Shown: positions 21,441 to 29,980, counted from the stretch's first letter. The stretch: DNA of 64,000 nucleotides from Streptacidiphilus sp041262525 (GCF_041262525.1 NZ_JBGCCK010000018.1:1-64000); one strand, 5' to 3'. The notes: generated by a model from the letters alone, not told the origin. Made by a program: numbers and translations.

Positions 21441-22223
21441 TCAACGTTCCGTGGGTCGGCGTCCCATCCGATTCGACATGCCGCCGAGCGCGCCGAGTGG
21501 CGCTTTCCGTGAGAGCGCGACCAGCGCCTGGTAGCGGCGGGAGGGGACGCAGATCGACTTGCCCCGGGCGAGGTCGCGGAGCGACTGGTCCACGACGTAG
21601 TCGGCGTCGAGCCAGAGCCACTCCCCCACCCGGGACATGTCCATCGCCGCGCGCTGGTGGAACTCGGTGCGGGTGAAGCCGGGGCAGAGCGCCTGGAGCC
21701 GGACGCCCGTTCCGGCGAGGTCGCGGTTCGCGCCCGCGGTGAACTGGACGACCCAGGACTTGCTCGCGCCGTAGGTGCCGCGCGGCACGAACGCGGCGAC
21801 GGAGGCGACGTTGACGACGTAGCCCTTGCCGCGCTCGCTCATGCCGGGGATCGCGGCGCGCGTCAGTCGCAGCACGGCCTCGATGTGGACCTTGAGCATC
21901 GTCAGCTCGTCCTCGATCGGGACGTCGAGGAAGCCCTTCTTGAAGCCGAAGCCCGCGTTGTTGACCAGCAGGTCCACCGGCCGCTCGGCATCGGTCAGCC
22001 GCGCCTCGACGGCGGCGATGCCCGCCTCCGTCGCGAGATCGGCGGTGAGCACCTCGGTCGGAACGCCGTGCTCCTTGGCGAGTGCGTCGGCGAAGGCGTC
22101 GAGTCGGGCACGGTCGCGGGCGACCAGGACCAGGCCGTGGCCGTCCTTGGCGAGGCGGCGGGCGAAGGCCGCGCCGATGCCGGCGCTGGCGCCGGTGATG
22201 AGTGCAGTCCGCATGGCGCTCAC
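21441..22223 (-). CDS. Short-chain dehydrogenase/reductase
   Basis: 260 residues, a classical SDR: TGASAGIG cofactor loop, NNAG, and the catalytic Ser with YGASK. It would oxidise or reduce an alcohol/ketone with NAD(P)(H); the substrate is unknown. GTG 22223 follows the stop of the upstream reductase-like gene by one base, so translation is coupled; ATG 22214 is an alternative start. It is the last of three minus-strand genes (SRPBCC, DHFR-like, SDR). Confidence 0.88.
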   Translation of the reverse strand: MSAMRTALITGASAGIGAAFARRLAKDGHGLVLVARDRARLDAFADALAKEHGVPTEVLTADLATEAGIAAVEARLTDAERPVDLLVNNAGFGFKKGFLDVPIEDELTMLKVHIEAVLRLTRAAIPGMSERGKGYVVNVASVAAFVPRGTYGASKSWVVQFTAGANRDLAGTGVRLQALCPGFTRTEFHQRAAMDMSRVGEWLWLDADYVVDQSLRDLARGKSICVPSRRYQALVALSRKAPLGALGGMSNRMGRRPTER

Positions 22224-22224
22224 G

Positions 22225-22905
22225 CTACTGGGAGGGTGCTTGAGCGCGGCGGCCGGTCCGTTCGAAACGCAGGTGCGCCACGCTCGGGGAGCTCACGAAT
22301 TCGACGCACTCATAGCCCTCAGGACCGCCGTCGAGGTGCTCGAAGAGGCGCTCGCCCCGGCCCAGCAGCACCGGCACCAGAGCGATGTGCAGCTCGTCCA
22401 GCTTTCCGGCGAAGAGGCACTGCTGCAGCGCGGCCGCGCCCCCGCCGACCCTCACGTCCGCCCCGCCCGCAGCCTCGAACGCCCGGTCGAGCGCGGCGTC
22501 CAGGCCGTCGGTGACGAAGTGGAAGACCGTGCCGCCCTTCATCGCGAGGGGCGGGCGAGCATGGTGGGTCAGCACGAAGACCGGGTGGTGGTACGGGGGT
22601 TCCTCGCCCCACCAGCCCGTCCACTCCTCGTCCGGCCACGGCCCGCGGACCGGCCCGAACATGTTGCGGCCCATGACGGTGGCGCCGATGTTCTGGTCCC
22701 CGCGCGCGAGGAAGGCGTCATCGACGCCCTCGGTGCCGCCGTCCTGGCCGATCATCCGCCGCCCGTAGCGCGTGGCGAAGACCCACTCGTGCAGCGCCTG
22801 GCCGCCGACCCCGAGCGGGGCGTCGAGCGCCTGGTCGGGACCGGCCAGGTAGCCGTCCAGCGAGACCGAGATGTTGTGCGCGCGTAGTTTCGCCATACGG
22901 TCCAT
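22225..22905 (-). CDS. Dihydrofolate reductase-like (RibD C-terminal type) protein
   Basis: 226 residues with the DHFR/RibD_C fold: ISVSLDGYLAGPDQ at the N-terminus, VMGRNMFGPVRGPW, then a GG-rich cofactor loop (ADVRVGGGAAALQQCL) and LDELHIALVPVLLGRGERLF. These are NADPH-dependent reductases of unknown substrate, common in actinomycetes. Starts at 22905 and 22896 are both possible. It lies in a likely operon with the SRPBCC and SDR genes. Confidence 0.85.
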   Translation of the reverse strand: MDRMAKLRAHNISVSLDGYLAGPDQALDAPLGVGGQALHEWVFATRYGRRMIGQDGGTEGVDDAFLARGDQNIGATVMGRNMFGPVRGPWPDEEWTGWWGEEPPYHHPVFVLTHHARPPLAMKGGTVFHFVTDGLDAALDRAFEAAGGADVRVGGGAAALQQCLFAGKLDELHIALVPVLLGRGERLFEHLDGGPEGYECVEFVSSPSVAHLRFERTGRRAQAPSQ

Positions 22906-22958
22906 CAAAGCACCGGGCTCCGACAGCGCGCGTGCGCGACGCGGCCGACCGAGCAGCC

Positions 22959-23387
22959 TCAGCCGACGAGTCCGGCCAACTTCTCCAGCGACTCGTTGAG
23001 CGCCTTGGTCGTCGCGTCCTTGATCCGGGCGGCCATCATGTTGACCGCCGCGCCCTTGAACTCGCTGTCGACGGTGACGCCGGTGCCCTCGCCGTCGGCG
23101 GCGAGCGAGTAGTGCTGGTGCAGGGTGATGCCCATCGGGCCCTTGCCGTCCATGGCGAGCGACTTGGCCGCCTCGACCTCGGTGACGGTCCAGCTGATCT
23201 CGGAGGGCATGCCCATCAGGGTCATCTTCTCGCTGTAGACGGCGCCCACGACCAGCTCCGCCGGCCCGCCGTTGGGGAACGCGGTGTGGATGGTGTTCCA
23301 CTCCCCGAAGCGTTCGAAGTCGGTGAGCACCGCCCAGATCTTGTCCGCCGGGGCGGCGATCGTTGCGCTGACGGATACCTCGGGCAT
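22959..23387 (-). CDS. SRPBCC (START-like) ligand-binding protein
   Basis: 142 residues with the SRPBCC fold: VSATIAAPADKIWAVLTDFERFGEW at the start (broken as a helix-grip entry), and a C-terminal long helix ending LNESLEKLAGLVG. Such proteins bind hydrophobic ligands, and some are polyketide cyclases or stress proteins. It is the first gene of the three-gene minus-strand set. Function is not assignable. Confidence 0.8.
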   Translation of the reverse strand: MPEVSVSATIAAPADKIWAVLTDFERFGEWNTIHTAFPNGGPAELVVGAVYSEKMTLMGMPSEISWTVTEVEAAKSLAMDGKGPMGITLHQHYSLAADGEGTGVTVDSEFKGAAVNMMAARIKDATTKALNESLEKLAGLVG

Positions 23388-23562
23388 GGCCGTTCCTCCT
23401 CGAAGCCGGTGTGCTCTCAGCGGAGGCTAGCTCGAATCTGACGGACCATCAATAACTGTGGACAAGCCGCTTGCGGAGGGAGGACGGAGCCCGACGGAGC
23501 CCCGCCTGGATATTTATCGCATAGTTATTGCTATTGCGCATCAGGTGCAAGAAGCTGACGCC

Positions 23563-24846
23563 ATGCCCCGACTGCTGCCGGATGCCGGACCTCAGCGCAC
23601 CCTCGCCGCCTCGAACTTCGTCTACACCATCGGCAGCGGCCTCTACCTGACCGCCGGGGTGCTCTACTTCACCCAGGCCGTCAGGATCCCTGCCGCCCTG
23701 GTCGGAATCGGCCTCGGCATCGCCGGGGCCGTCTCGCTCGGCGTCGGCATCGCCGCAGGCCAGCTGGCGGACAGACGCGGAGCTCGCGGCGTGTACGCCG
23801 CCACGCTCGTCGTCCGGGCACTCGCGACGGCCGGCTTCACCCTGGTCCACAGCTTCTGGCCGTTCGTCGTGGCCGTGTGCGTGGCGACCGGCGCGCAGGC
23901 GGCCGGGCTGGCCGCACGCAGTCCGCTGATCCGGCGCTACGGAGGCGAACGGCCGCAGCAGTTCCGGGCCTACCTCCGTTCGGTGACCAACGTCGGCATC
24001 TCCCTCGGCGCGCTGCTGGCGGGCTGGGCCGTCCAGGTCGGCACCGGCACCGCCTACCGGCTGCTCGTCCTCGGTGCCGCGGGCTCCATCGCCGCAGCCG
24101 CCGCCGTCCTGGTCCTGCTGCCGTCGGTCGCACCGGAACCGGCGCGCGGCGGCCCGCACTGGGCCGGGCTGCGGGACCGGCCCTATCTCCTGGTCACGGC
24201 CGTCGACGGCGTGATGGCGATGCAGTTCAAAGTACTGACGGTGGCTGTTCCGCTCTGGCTGGTCGGTGCCACCACCGCCCCGCGCTGGCTCATCGCGGGC
24301 ACCATGCTGGTCAACACGGTCATCGTCATCGCCTTCCAGGTGCGCGCCAGCCGGAACGTGGACTCCCCCGCCGCCGGCGGACGCGCCTACCGCCGGTCCG
24401 GAGTGGCCTTCCTCGCCTCCTGCGCGCTCATCTCGCTGTCGGCGGGGGTTCCCGGCTGGGTGGCGGCCACCCTGCTCGTCACAGCGGTGGTGATCCACAC
24501 GGTCGGCGAGCTGTGGCACTCCGCCGCGGGCTTCGAGGTGTCCTTCGCCCTCGCTCCCGAACACGCCACCGGCGAGTACCTGGGCGTCTTCGGCCTGGGC
24601 GCCGGGCTGGCCGAGGCACTCGGTCCCGGCCTGCTGGTCTGGCTGTGCATCAGCTGGGGCCGTCCTGGGTGGTACGTGGTCGGGGCGTTGTTCGCGCTGA
24701 CCGGCCTGCTGGCTCCGATCGCCGTCCGCAGGGCCGAGGCTCAGCCGCCGTACCCGGGCGCGTTCGGGCGATCCGACGAGGTGTCAGCCTCCGCGAACAC
24801 GCTCGCGCCGCCCACCAGCGCGTCACCGAGCGGCGTGCGGCGGTAG
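23563..24846 (+). CDS. MFS transporter
   Basis: About 427 residues with 12 predicted membrane spans and the MFS loop GQLADRRGARGV between spans 2 and 3. Probably a drug or metabolite exporter. ATG 23563 starts just before the first span; the 35 upstream codons cross an AT-rich promoter-like region (23505-23545), which also holds an imperfect inverted repeat GCATAG/CTATTGC. The last ~25 residues are read through the antisense of a regulator remnant, so the native C-terminus may have been replaced. Confidence 0.85.
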   Translation: MPRLLPDAGPQRTLAASNFVYTIGSGLYLTAGVLYFTQAVRIPAALVGIGLGIAGAVSLGVGIAAGQLADRRGARGVYAATLVVRALATAGFTLVHSFWPFVVAVCVATGAQAAGLAARSPLIRRYGGERPQQFRAYLRSVTNVGISLGALLAGWAVQVGTGTAYRLLVLGAAGSIAAAAAVLVLLPSVAPEPARGGPHWAGLRDRPYLLVTAVDGVMAMQFKVLTVAVPLWLVGATTAPRWLIAGTMLVNTVIVIAFQVRASRNVDSPAAGGRAYRRSGVAFLASCALISLSAGVPGWVAATLLVTAVVIHTVGELWHSAAGFEVSFALAPEHATGEYLGVFGLGAGLAEALGPGLLVWLCISWGRPGWYVVGALFALTGLLAPIAVRRAEAQPPYPGAFGRSDEVSASANTLAPPTSASPSGVRR

Positions 24847-24888
24847 GGCACCGAGCGTCCGGAGCGGGCTCGGCTGAGCAGTCCGGCT
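24770..24888 (-). pseudogene. 3' remnant of an ArsR-type regulator gene
   Basis: On the minus strand, part of a winged helix-turn-helix C-terminus survives: GLLSRARSGRSVPYRRTPLG followed by a short tail. It matches almost exactly the end of the broken regulator at 27035. The recognition helix and everything before it are missing. The piece lies in antisense to the 3' end of the MFS gene. Confidence 0.65.
24820..24887. repeat. 68-bp direct repeat, copy A
   Basis: Matches 27129-27196 in the same orientation with four mismatches over 68 bases. Both copies are the 3' coding end of the ArsR-type regulator. Confidence 0.85.
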
Positions 24889-24916
24889 GACCGATACTGG
24901 AGGGGGCCGCGAGCGG

Positions 24917-25477
24917 TCAGGAGGCCGAGTCCCGGTGCCGCTGGTAGTAGCGGGCGACGCGGACGCGGTTTCCGCACCGGGCCGGCGAGCACCAGCGGCG
25001 GCGCGGGTGGGCGGGCAGGAACAACAGCCGGCAGTCCGGACCCTCGCAGCGATGGACCTTGCCGATCGCCGGGTCGGTGAGCAGTTCGGCCGCCGCTTCG
25101 GCCAGTTCGGCCAGCAACCTGGCGGTGGCATCCCCGGGCCTGCGCACGGACGCGATGACCGCTCCGTCCGCCCAGACCAGCTCGCGGTGGGCGGGCGCAG
25201 CACGCTGCGCCTCGCCGATGGCCGCCAGCGCGGCCGGCGGTGGCGGCGTGCCGACGCGGGCGTGCTCGACCGCGTCACTGACATGCGCACGCAGGGAGCG
25301 CAGCGCGCCCAGCTCGATCGGGGCGTGCGGCGGCGTCAGCCTGCCACGCTCCGCGTCGATCCAGGCCTGGAATCCGGCCTCATCGTCGAGCAGGTCGAGC
25401 TCGCCTTCGGGCGTGTGCGCCCGGGTGTTGACCAGATCCAGCGCGAGCGGCTCGCCGACGAGAGGGACCGTGTTCAT
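24917..25477 (-). CDS. CGNR zinc-finger (ABATE) regulator
   Basis: 186 residues. The N-terminal ABATE-type region begins LVGEPLALDLVNTRA. The C-terminal zinc finger is CEGPDC plus CSPARCGNRVRVARYYQRH, the CGNR finger, thought to bind DNA. It is a likely local repressor of the divergent hydrolase gene. ATG 25477 was chosen because LVNTRA normally lies near the N-terminus. Three CTAATG-type repeats lie between the two genes. Confidence 0.87.
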   Translation of the reverse strand: MNTVPLVGEPLALDLVNTRAHTPEGELDLLDDEAGFQAWIDAERGRLTPPHAPIELGALRSLRAHVSDAVEHARVGTPPPPAALAAIGEAQRAAPAHRELVWADGAVIASVRRPGDATARLLAELAEAAAELLTDPAIGKVHRCEGPDCRLLFLPAHPRRRWCSPARCGNRVRVARYYQRHRDSAS

Positions 25478-25481
25478 GTCG

Positions 25482-25535
25482 CTAATGCTAGCTGAGATGG
25501 TTGACACATTAGAAGCCGACGGCATAGAACTAATG
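25482..25535. promoter_or_regulatory. Three CTAATG repeats in the CGNR/hydrolase gap
   Basis: CTAATG at 25482, its complement CATTAG at 25507, and CTAATG at 25530. They are about 25 bases apart and straddle the hydrolase promoter. A likely operator, plausibly for the divergent CGNR protein; inference only. Confidence 0.5.
25501..25530 (+). promoter_or_regulatory. Promoter of the hydrolase fusion gene
   Basis: TTGACA at 25501, an 18-base spacer and TAGAAC at 25525. The -35 is perfect for the main sigma factor; the -10 is partial. AGGAGG follows at 25549, 8 bases before ATG 25563. Confidence 0.6.
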
Positions 25536-25562
25536 CATCTTCTCCTCCAGGAGGCATGTGAC

Positions 25563-27041
25563 ATGGCTGGACTCACGATCCCCCGGGTCGCGCACCGCTT
25601 CGTCGACGTCGACGGAACCCGGGTCTTCTACCGCGAGGCCGGCCCGGCCGACGCGCCGACGCTGCTCCTGCTGCACGGCTTCCCCTCGGCATCGCACCAG
25701 TTCCGGCGGCTGATAGACGCGCTCGGCTCTCGGTATCATCTGGTGGCCCCCGACTACCCGGGCTTTGGACACACCGAGGCACCCGAAGGTTTCCGCTACA
25801 CCTTCGAGCACCTCACCGACGTCGTCGAAGGCTTCGTCCAGGCCCTCGGTCTGGAGAGGTTCACGCTCTACGCCTTCGACTTCGGCGGCCCGATCGGCTT
25901 CCGGCTGGCCACCCGGCACCCGGAGTGGATCGCCGGACTGGTCATCCAGAACGCCAACGCCTACGACGAGGGCCTCTCCGACCTCGCCCGAGGCATGACC
26001 GCCAACCGGCCCGGCGTCGAGGGGGCGGCCGAGCGGGTGCGGGAGATCCTGGTCCTGCCGGTCACCCGTGGCCAGTACGAGGGCGGGACGACCGACCCGG
26101 AGCTGGTCTCCCCCGACGGCTGGACCCTCGACCAGCACTTCCTGGACCTGCCGGGACGCGCCGACGCCCAGGTCGAGCTGGCCCTGGACTACCACTCCAA
26201 CCTGGCCCTGTACCCGGCGTGGCAGCAGTGGCTGCGCGAACACCGCCCACCGACGCTCATCCTGTGGGGCCGCGGCGACGCGTTCTTCCCCGAGTCCGGC
26301 GCCCGCGCCTACCTGCGCGATCTCCCGGACGCGCAGCTGCACGTCTTCGACACCGGCCATTTCGCGCTCGAAGAGAAGCTCCCCGAGATCGCCCCACTGA
26401 TCGCCGCATTCGTCGACGCGCTCCCCGAGCGCACCAAGGAGTCCAGCATGAAGATCGCCGTCATCGGCGCGGGCGGCAACCTCGGCGGCGCCGTCGCGCG
26501 CGAAGCCGCCGCCCGTGGCCACCAGATCACCGCACTGGGCACGGCCACCGTGGACGTCACCGACGCCGACTCCGTCCGCCGGGCCGTGGCCGGCCACGAC
26601 GCGGTGGTGGTCGCTGTCAAGGGCGGCGACCGCCTGGTGCCCCGCGCCGCCGAGGCCCTGCTCACGGCGCTGCCCGCGGCCGACGTGCCCCGGCTGGTGT
26701 TCCTGGGCGGTGGCGGAAGCCTGGAGTACGCGCCGGGACGACGCTTCGTGGACCACGAGAACTTCCCCGCACAGTACCGGGAGACCGCGCTCGACCAGGG
26801 CGAGGCGCTGGAACTGCTGCGCGCAGCCGACACCGCGCTCGCCTGGTCCTACGTCAGCCCGCCGCCGGTGCACCTGGTTCCGGGCGAGAAGACCGGACAG
26901 TACCGGGCGGAGGCCCGGAACACCCCGCTCGTCGGCGAGGACGGCGAGAGTCGCGTCTCGGTCGGCGACTACGTGTCTGCGGTCGTCGACGCGCTGGAGC
27001 AGGAATCCTTCGTCGGCGAGCGCTTCACCGTCGGCTACTGA
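25563..27041 (+). CDS. Fusion: alpha/beta-hydrolase plus NAD(P)-binding Rossmann protein
   Basis: One open frame of 492 codons. Residues 1-295 are an alpha/beta-hydrolase of the epoxide hydrolase/haloalkane dehalogenase branch: HGFPS oxyanion region, PGFGHTEAP, nucleophile Asp106 in YAFDFGGPIG and a catalytic His near 266 in DTGHFALEEK. From Met296 a second protein follows, with the Rossmann glycine loop MKIAVIGAGGNLGGAV and the NmrA/SDR-like VFLGGGGSLEYAPG. No stop codon separates them. Yet AAGGAG lies 6 bases before the Met296 ATG (26448), so a separate second product is also possible. This looks like two neighbouring genes joined by loss of a stop. Confidence 0.85.
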   Translation: MAGLTIPRVAHRFVDVDGTRVFYREAGPADAPTLLLLHGFPSASHQFRRLIDALGSRYHLVAPDYPGFGHTEAPEGFRYTFEHLTDVVEGFVQALGLERFTLYAFDFGGPIGFRLATRHPEWIAGLVIQNANAYDEGLSDLARGMTANRPGVEGAAERVREILVLPVTRGQYEGGTTDPELVSPDGWTLDQHFLDLPGRADAQVELALDYHSNLALYPAWQQWLREHRPPTLILWGRGDAFFPESGARAYLRDLPDAQLHVFDTGHFALEEKLPEIAPLIAAFVDALPERTKESSMKIAVIGAGGNLGGAVAREAAARGHQITALGTATVDVTDADSVRRAVAGHDAVVVAVKGGDRLVPRAAEALLTALPAADVPRLVFLGGGGSLEYAPGRRFVDHENFPAQYRETALDQGEALELLRAADTALAWSYVSPPPVHLVPGEKTGQYRAEARNTPLVGEDGESRVSVGDYVSAVVDALEQESFVGERFTVGY

Positions 27042-27730
27042 CTGACTCGCCGACCGCCCCCGCCCGCGCTGTCCGGGCCGACCGCCGGGCCCTCGGGCTC
27101 GGCGGACGCGCCCGCTCCGCCCACGACGGCGTCCCCGAGCGGCGTGCGCCGGTAGAGCACCGAGCGGCCGGAGCGGGCTCGGCTGAGCAGTCCGGCGGAG
27201 CGCAGGACCGCGAGGTGGTCGCCGACCGCGCCGGTGGCCATCGCGAGACTGCGGGCCAGCTGGCTGGTGCTGGCGGGGGCGGCGAACTCGGCGAGCAGGC
27301 GCGCGCGAGAACGGCCGAGGAGTGCCGCGAGAGCGTCGGGGTCGGGGGGATCACCCGACCCAGGAGGGCAGCCGTGCCGCGCGCCGGATAGACCAGCGTC
27401 TTCGGCCACGGCTCCGCGAAATGCGCCGCCACACCGGGCCACAGCAGCACGGAGGGGACCAGAAGCAGTCCTTCCCCTGACAATGGCACCGGTGCGCGCC
27501 CACCCACAAGCGGCACCTCGATCGCCCCGTCGCGCCAGGAGAGACTCCCGTGCAGCCCCGCGATCGCCTCGGCCCAGCCGTGTTCGCCGATGACGCCGAC
27601 CCGGTGCACGACGTCGCGCTCACAGATCGCCCGCAGCTGCGGCCAGTCAGGGGCGAGGAGTTCGTGCCAGGCCCGGTCGAGGGCAGCGGCGACCTCGGAG
27701 ACGACCCCGTCGGAGGCGAGCACGACCCTG
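27035..27730 (-). pseudogene. ArsR/winged-helix regulator, 5'-truncated and frameshifted
   Basis: Read on the minus strand, the upstream frame gives WHELLAPDWPQLRAICERD, then LSWRDGAIEVP, GLLLVPSVLLWP and TLVYPARGTAALL, the ligand region of a large ArsR-family regulator. The DNA-binding end continues in another frame (LAALLGRSRARLLAEF, ATGAVGDHLAVLRSAGLLSR, RTPLGDAV). The frame changes at a run of six G (27344-27349, C on the coding strand); one more base would rejoin them. The first ~100 residues are missing and replaced by MFS-like sequence. A sequencing slip could explain the shift but not the missing 5' end. Confidence 0.75.
27129..27196. repeat. 68-bp direct repeat, copy B
   Basis: The same sequence as 24820-24887 with four mismatches, inside the broken ArsR-type gene. 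The two copies flank about 2.3 kb containing the CGNR and hydrolase-fusion genes. Confidence 0.85.
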
Positions 27731-27739
27731 CAGGGCGTC

Positions 27740-27889
27740 AGCCCGGTCTGCTTCGGCGCCCTGGCCGCGCTCGGCGGCGCGCACGGGATCGGCGTCGCGA
27801 TGGCGCTGGCCGGACTCGCGTCCGCGCTGACCGGCGTCTGGATGCTCAGTTGGTGGCGAGCCAGATCCGCAGTGGCCCCAGCGAGGTGA
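27740..27889 (+). pseudogene. C-terminal fragment of an MFS transporter
   Basis: On the plus strand the reading PVCFGALAALGGAHGIGVAM, then ALAGLASALTGVWMLSWWRA, resembles the last membrane spans and basic tail of a 12-span MFS transporter. Nothing upstream in this frame is transporter-like. It abuts the truncated regulator, so a deletion or recombination joined them. Evidence is hydrophobicity and general resemblance only. Confidence 0.45.
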
Positions 27890-28559
27890 AGCCCGCGCGT
27901 TCGGCCGCCACCAGGTCCTCGCCGCTCTCGTAGCCGACGACCGGCAGTCCCGGGCAGTGGGCGGATGCGGCGGCGAGGCAGTCGTGCCAGGCGCGGGCGG
28001 GGTCGACGGCCTCGTCCGCGGTGAACAGGTTGGAGACCCCGACGACGCCCGCGCCCAGGCTCAGGACCGCGCCCGCGCCGAGGTCGGGCGCGGCGAGCAC
28101 GAGCACCGAGGGGTCCTCCAGCAGCGGTGGCAGGAAGAGCCCGTCCGTGCCGCCGTCCCAGCCGATCTCCCAGGCGGCCAGCTGCCCGGCGGTCCTGATG
28201 CGCTGCCAGTGCGGAGCGACGGCGGGCGGGTCGGCCGGGCGGGCGATCCACTGGGCGTCGAAGAGCGGCGTGAAGCCGCGGTCGGTGAGATCGAGGACCG
28301 CGAAACTGTCCTTGACGGACGAGCCGCCGGAGCCGGTGTCGATCCTGGCGAGCAGGTCGTCCGGATCGGCGTGTTCGGTGAGGGTGACCGCGTCGGGGTA
28401 GTAGGGCGGCGTCCGCGCCGGGCTGGTCCAGGCGTCCGAGCGGAACTCGCCGCGCAGTCCGTGGGCGCGGCACATCGCCTCGCACCAGTCGGCGTTGTTG
28501 CGGGCTGCGGCGCGCAGCAGGGCTTCTTGAATGGTCTCGTCCAACACCGAATGGATCAT
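27846..28559 (-). CDS. Uncharacterised protein (possible GNAT-like C-terminus)
   Basis: 237 residues. No clear family. The middle is acidic and Trp-rich (WEIGWDGGTDGLFLPPLLED). The C-terminal third (GVVGVSNLFTADE, then GYESGEDLVAAERAGFTSLG and PLRIWL) has the look of the last part of a GNAT acetyltransferase, where a substrate-binding GYE..E..AA..AGF helix and a final strand are usual. ATG 28559 has GAGGTGG at good spacing. It is divergent from the luciferase-like gene. Confidence 0.6.
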   Translation of the reverse strand: MIHSVLDETIQEALLRAAARNNADWCEAMCRAHGLRGEFRSDAWTSPARTPPYYPDAVTLTEHADPDDLLARIDTGSGGSSVKDSFAVLDLTDRGFTPLFDAQWIARPADPPAVAPHWQRIRTAGQLAAWEIGWDGGTDGLFLPPLLEDPSVLVLAAPDLGAGAVLSLGAGVVGVSNLFTADEAVDPARAWHDCLAAASAHCPGLPVVGYESGEDLVAAERAGFTSLGPLRIWLATN

Positions 28560-28647
28560 CGTCCACCTCACCCGCTGCGACCAAACGAATTTTACCGTGC
28601 GGCCGGGCCGGACCCGGGCGCGCACCCGGCGTGACAGCGGTCCTGAC

Positions 28648-28666
28648 ATCTGACGGATAGTCAGAT
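28648..28666. promoter_or_regulatory. Perfect inverted repeat upstream of the luciferase-like gene
   Basis: ATCTGACGGATAGTCAGAT: two perfect 7-bp arms around GGATA, about 80 bases before the GTG start. It looks like a TetR-type operator overlapping the promoter. No TetR gene is adjacent. Confidence 0.6.
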
Positions 28667-28746
28667 ACTGTGGCGGCCGGGCCGGTGCTCCCCTCCCGTG
28701 GACGCCCCGTCCGCCGAAGCAGCGTCGCATCAGGAGGAGATCAGCC

Positions 28747-29967
28747 GTGGAGTTCGGCATCTTCATCAACGGATTCATCCCCGGCCCGGCCGCCCACGAC
28801 CGCGCCTCGGAGCACCTGGCACTCAAGCGCGAGTTGGACCTCGCCATCAAGGCCGACAAGCACAACTGGAAGTACGTCTGGTTCGGCGAGCACCACTCGC
28901 TCACCGAGTACTCCCACATGTCCGCCCCCGAGGTGTGCATGGGCTACGTCGCCGCCCGCACCGAGCGGATCCACCTCGGCACGGGCATCAACTCGCTCTC
29001 GCCGCGCAAGGAGCATCCGGTCCGCTACGCCGAGCGCGCGGCCATGCTCGACCACATCACCGAGGGCCGCTTCGAGTGGGGCACCGGCCGCGGGGCCGGC
29101 TCGCACGAGCTGGCGTCCTTCGAGATCATGGACAGCAACTCGACGAAGGCCGAGTGGGACGAGGTCTCCCGCGAGATCGTCCGGATGTGGGAGCAGTACG
29201 ACTACTCCTTCCACGGCGAGCACTTCACCGTGCCGACCCCGCACAACATCCTGCCCAAGCCGTACGGCCACTCGCACCCGCCGATCTGGATGGCCTGCGG
29301 CAACCCCGGCTCCTTCGCCAAGGCGGGCTCGCTGGGCATCGGCGCGATCGCCTTCAACTTCGAGCCGATCTACAACCTCAAGGGCCGGATCGAGGCCTAC
29401 AAGGAGGCGGCCGAGCATCCCGTCGAGATCCTCGGCGACTACCAGAACAACAACGTGATGATGACCAACGCCGTGGTCTGCCTCAACAACCGCAAGCGGG
29501 CCCGCGAGATCGCGCTATCGGCGGGCAACGCCTACATCGTCACGCTGGTGAACCTCTACCACGACACCATGCCGAAGTCCGCCGACGGCATCACCTGGCC
29601 GGAGCCGCCGATCGACCTCGGCGCGCTGGGCGGCGAGGAGTTGCTGGACCAGCTCATCGAGGGCGGCTACCTGCTCTGCGGCACGCCGGACGAGGTCTGC
29701 GAGCAGGTCGCGGCGTACCAGGAGGTCGGCTGCGACCAGTTGGTCTTCGGCATGGCGGCCGGCATGTCCTTCGAGGAGCACCTGGAGATGGTCGAGCTCT
29801 TCGGCAACCAGGTGATCCCGGAGTTCGACCGCAGCCCGGAGCACTCCACCGCGGCCTACCGCCGCGGTGCGACCGGCCCCAAGTACCCCTCGCACAACGC
29901 GCCGGTCGACCCGGACCTCAAGCACACCGTGCTTCCGCTAAGCGCGATCCTGCCCGTACAGGACTGA
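28747..29967 (+). CDS. Luciferase-like (LLM class) flavin monooxygenase
   Basis: 406 residues with the bacterial-luciferase TIM-barrel pattern: MEFGIFINGFIPGP, WFGEHHSLTEYSHMSAP, LGTGINSLSPRKEHPVR and GRFEWGTGRGAG. Such enzymes use FMNH2 (or F420) and O2 on small organic substrates; the substrate here is unknown. The GTG start at 28747 has AGGAGGAGA 6 bases upstream. A palindromic operator lies in the promoter region. It ends at a strong terminator. Confidence 0.9.
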   Translation: MEFGIFINGFIPGPAAHDRASEHLALKRELDLAIKADKHNWKYVWFGEHHSLTEYSHMSAPEVCMGYVAARTERIHLGTGINSLSPRKEHPVRYAERAAMLDHITEGRFEWGTGRGAGSHELASFEIMDSNSTKAEWDEVSREIVRMWEQYDYSFHGEHFTVPTPHNILPKPYGHSHPPIWMACGNPGSFAKAGSLGIGAIAFNFEPIYNLKGRIEAYKEAAEHPVEILGDYQNNNVMMTNAVVCLNNRKRAREIALSAGNAYIVTLVNLYHDTMPKSADGITWPEPPIDLGALGGEELLDQLIEGGYLLCGTPDEVCEQVAAYQEVGCDQLVFGMAAGMSFEEHLEMVELFGNQVIPEFDRSPEHSTAAYRRGATGPKYPSHNAPVDPDLKHTVLPLSAILPVQD

Positions 29968-29980
29968 GACACCACGCAGC

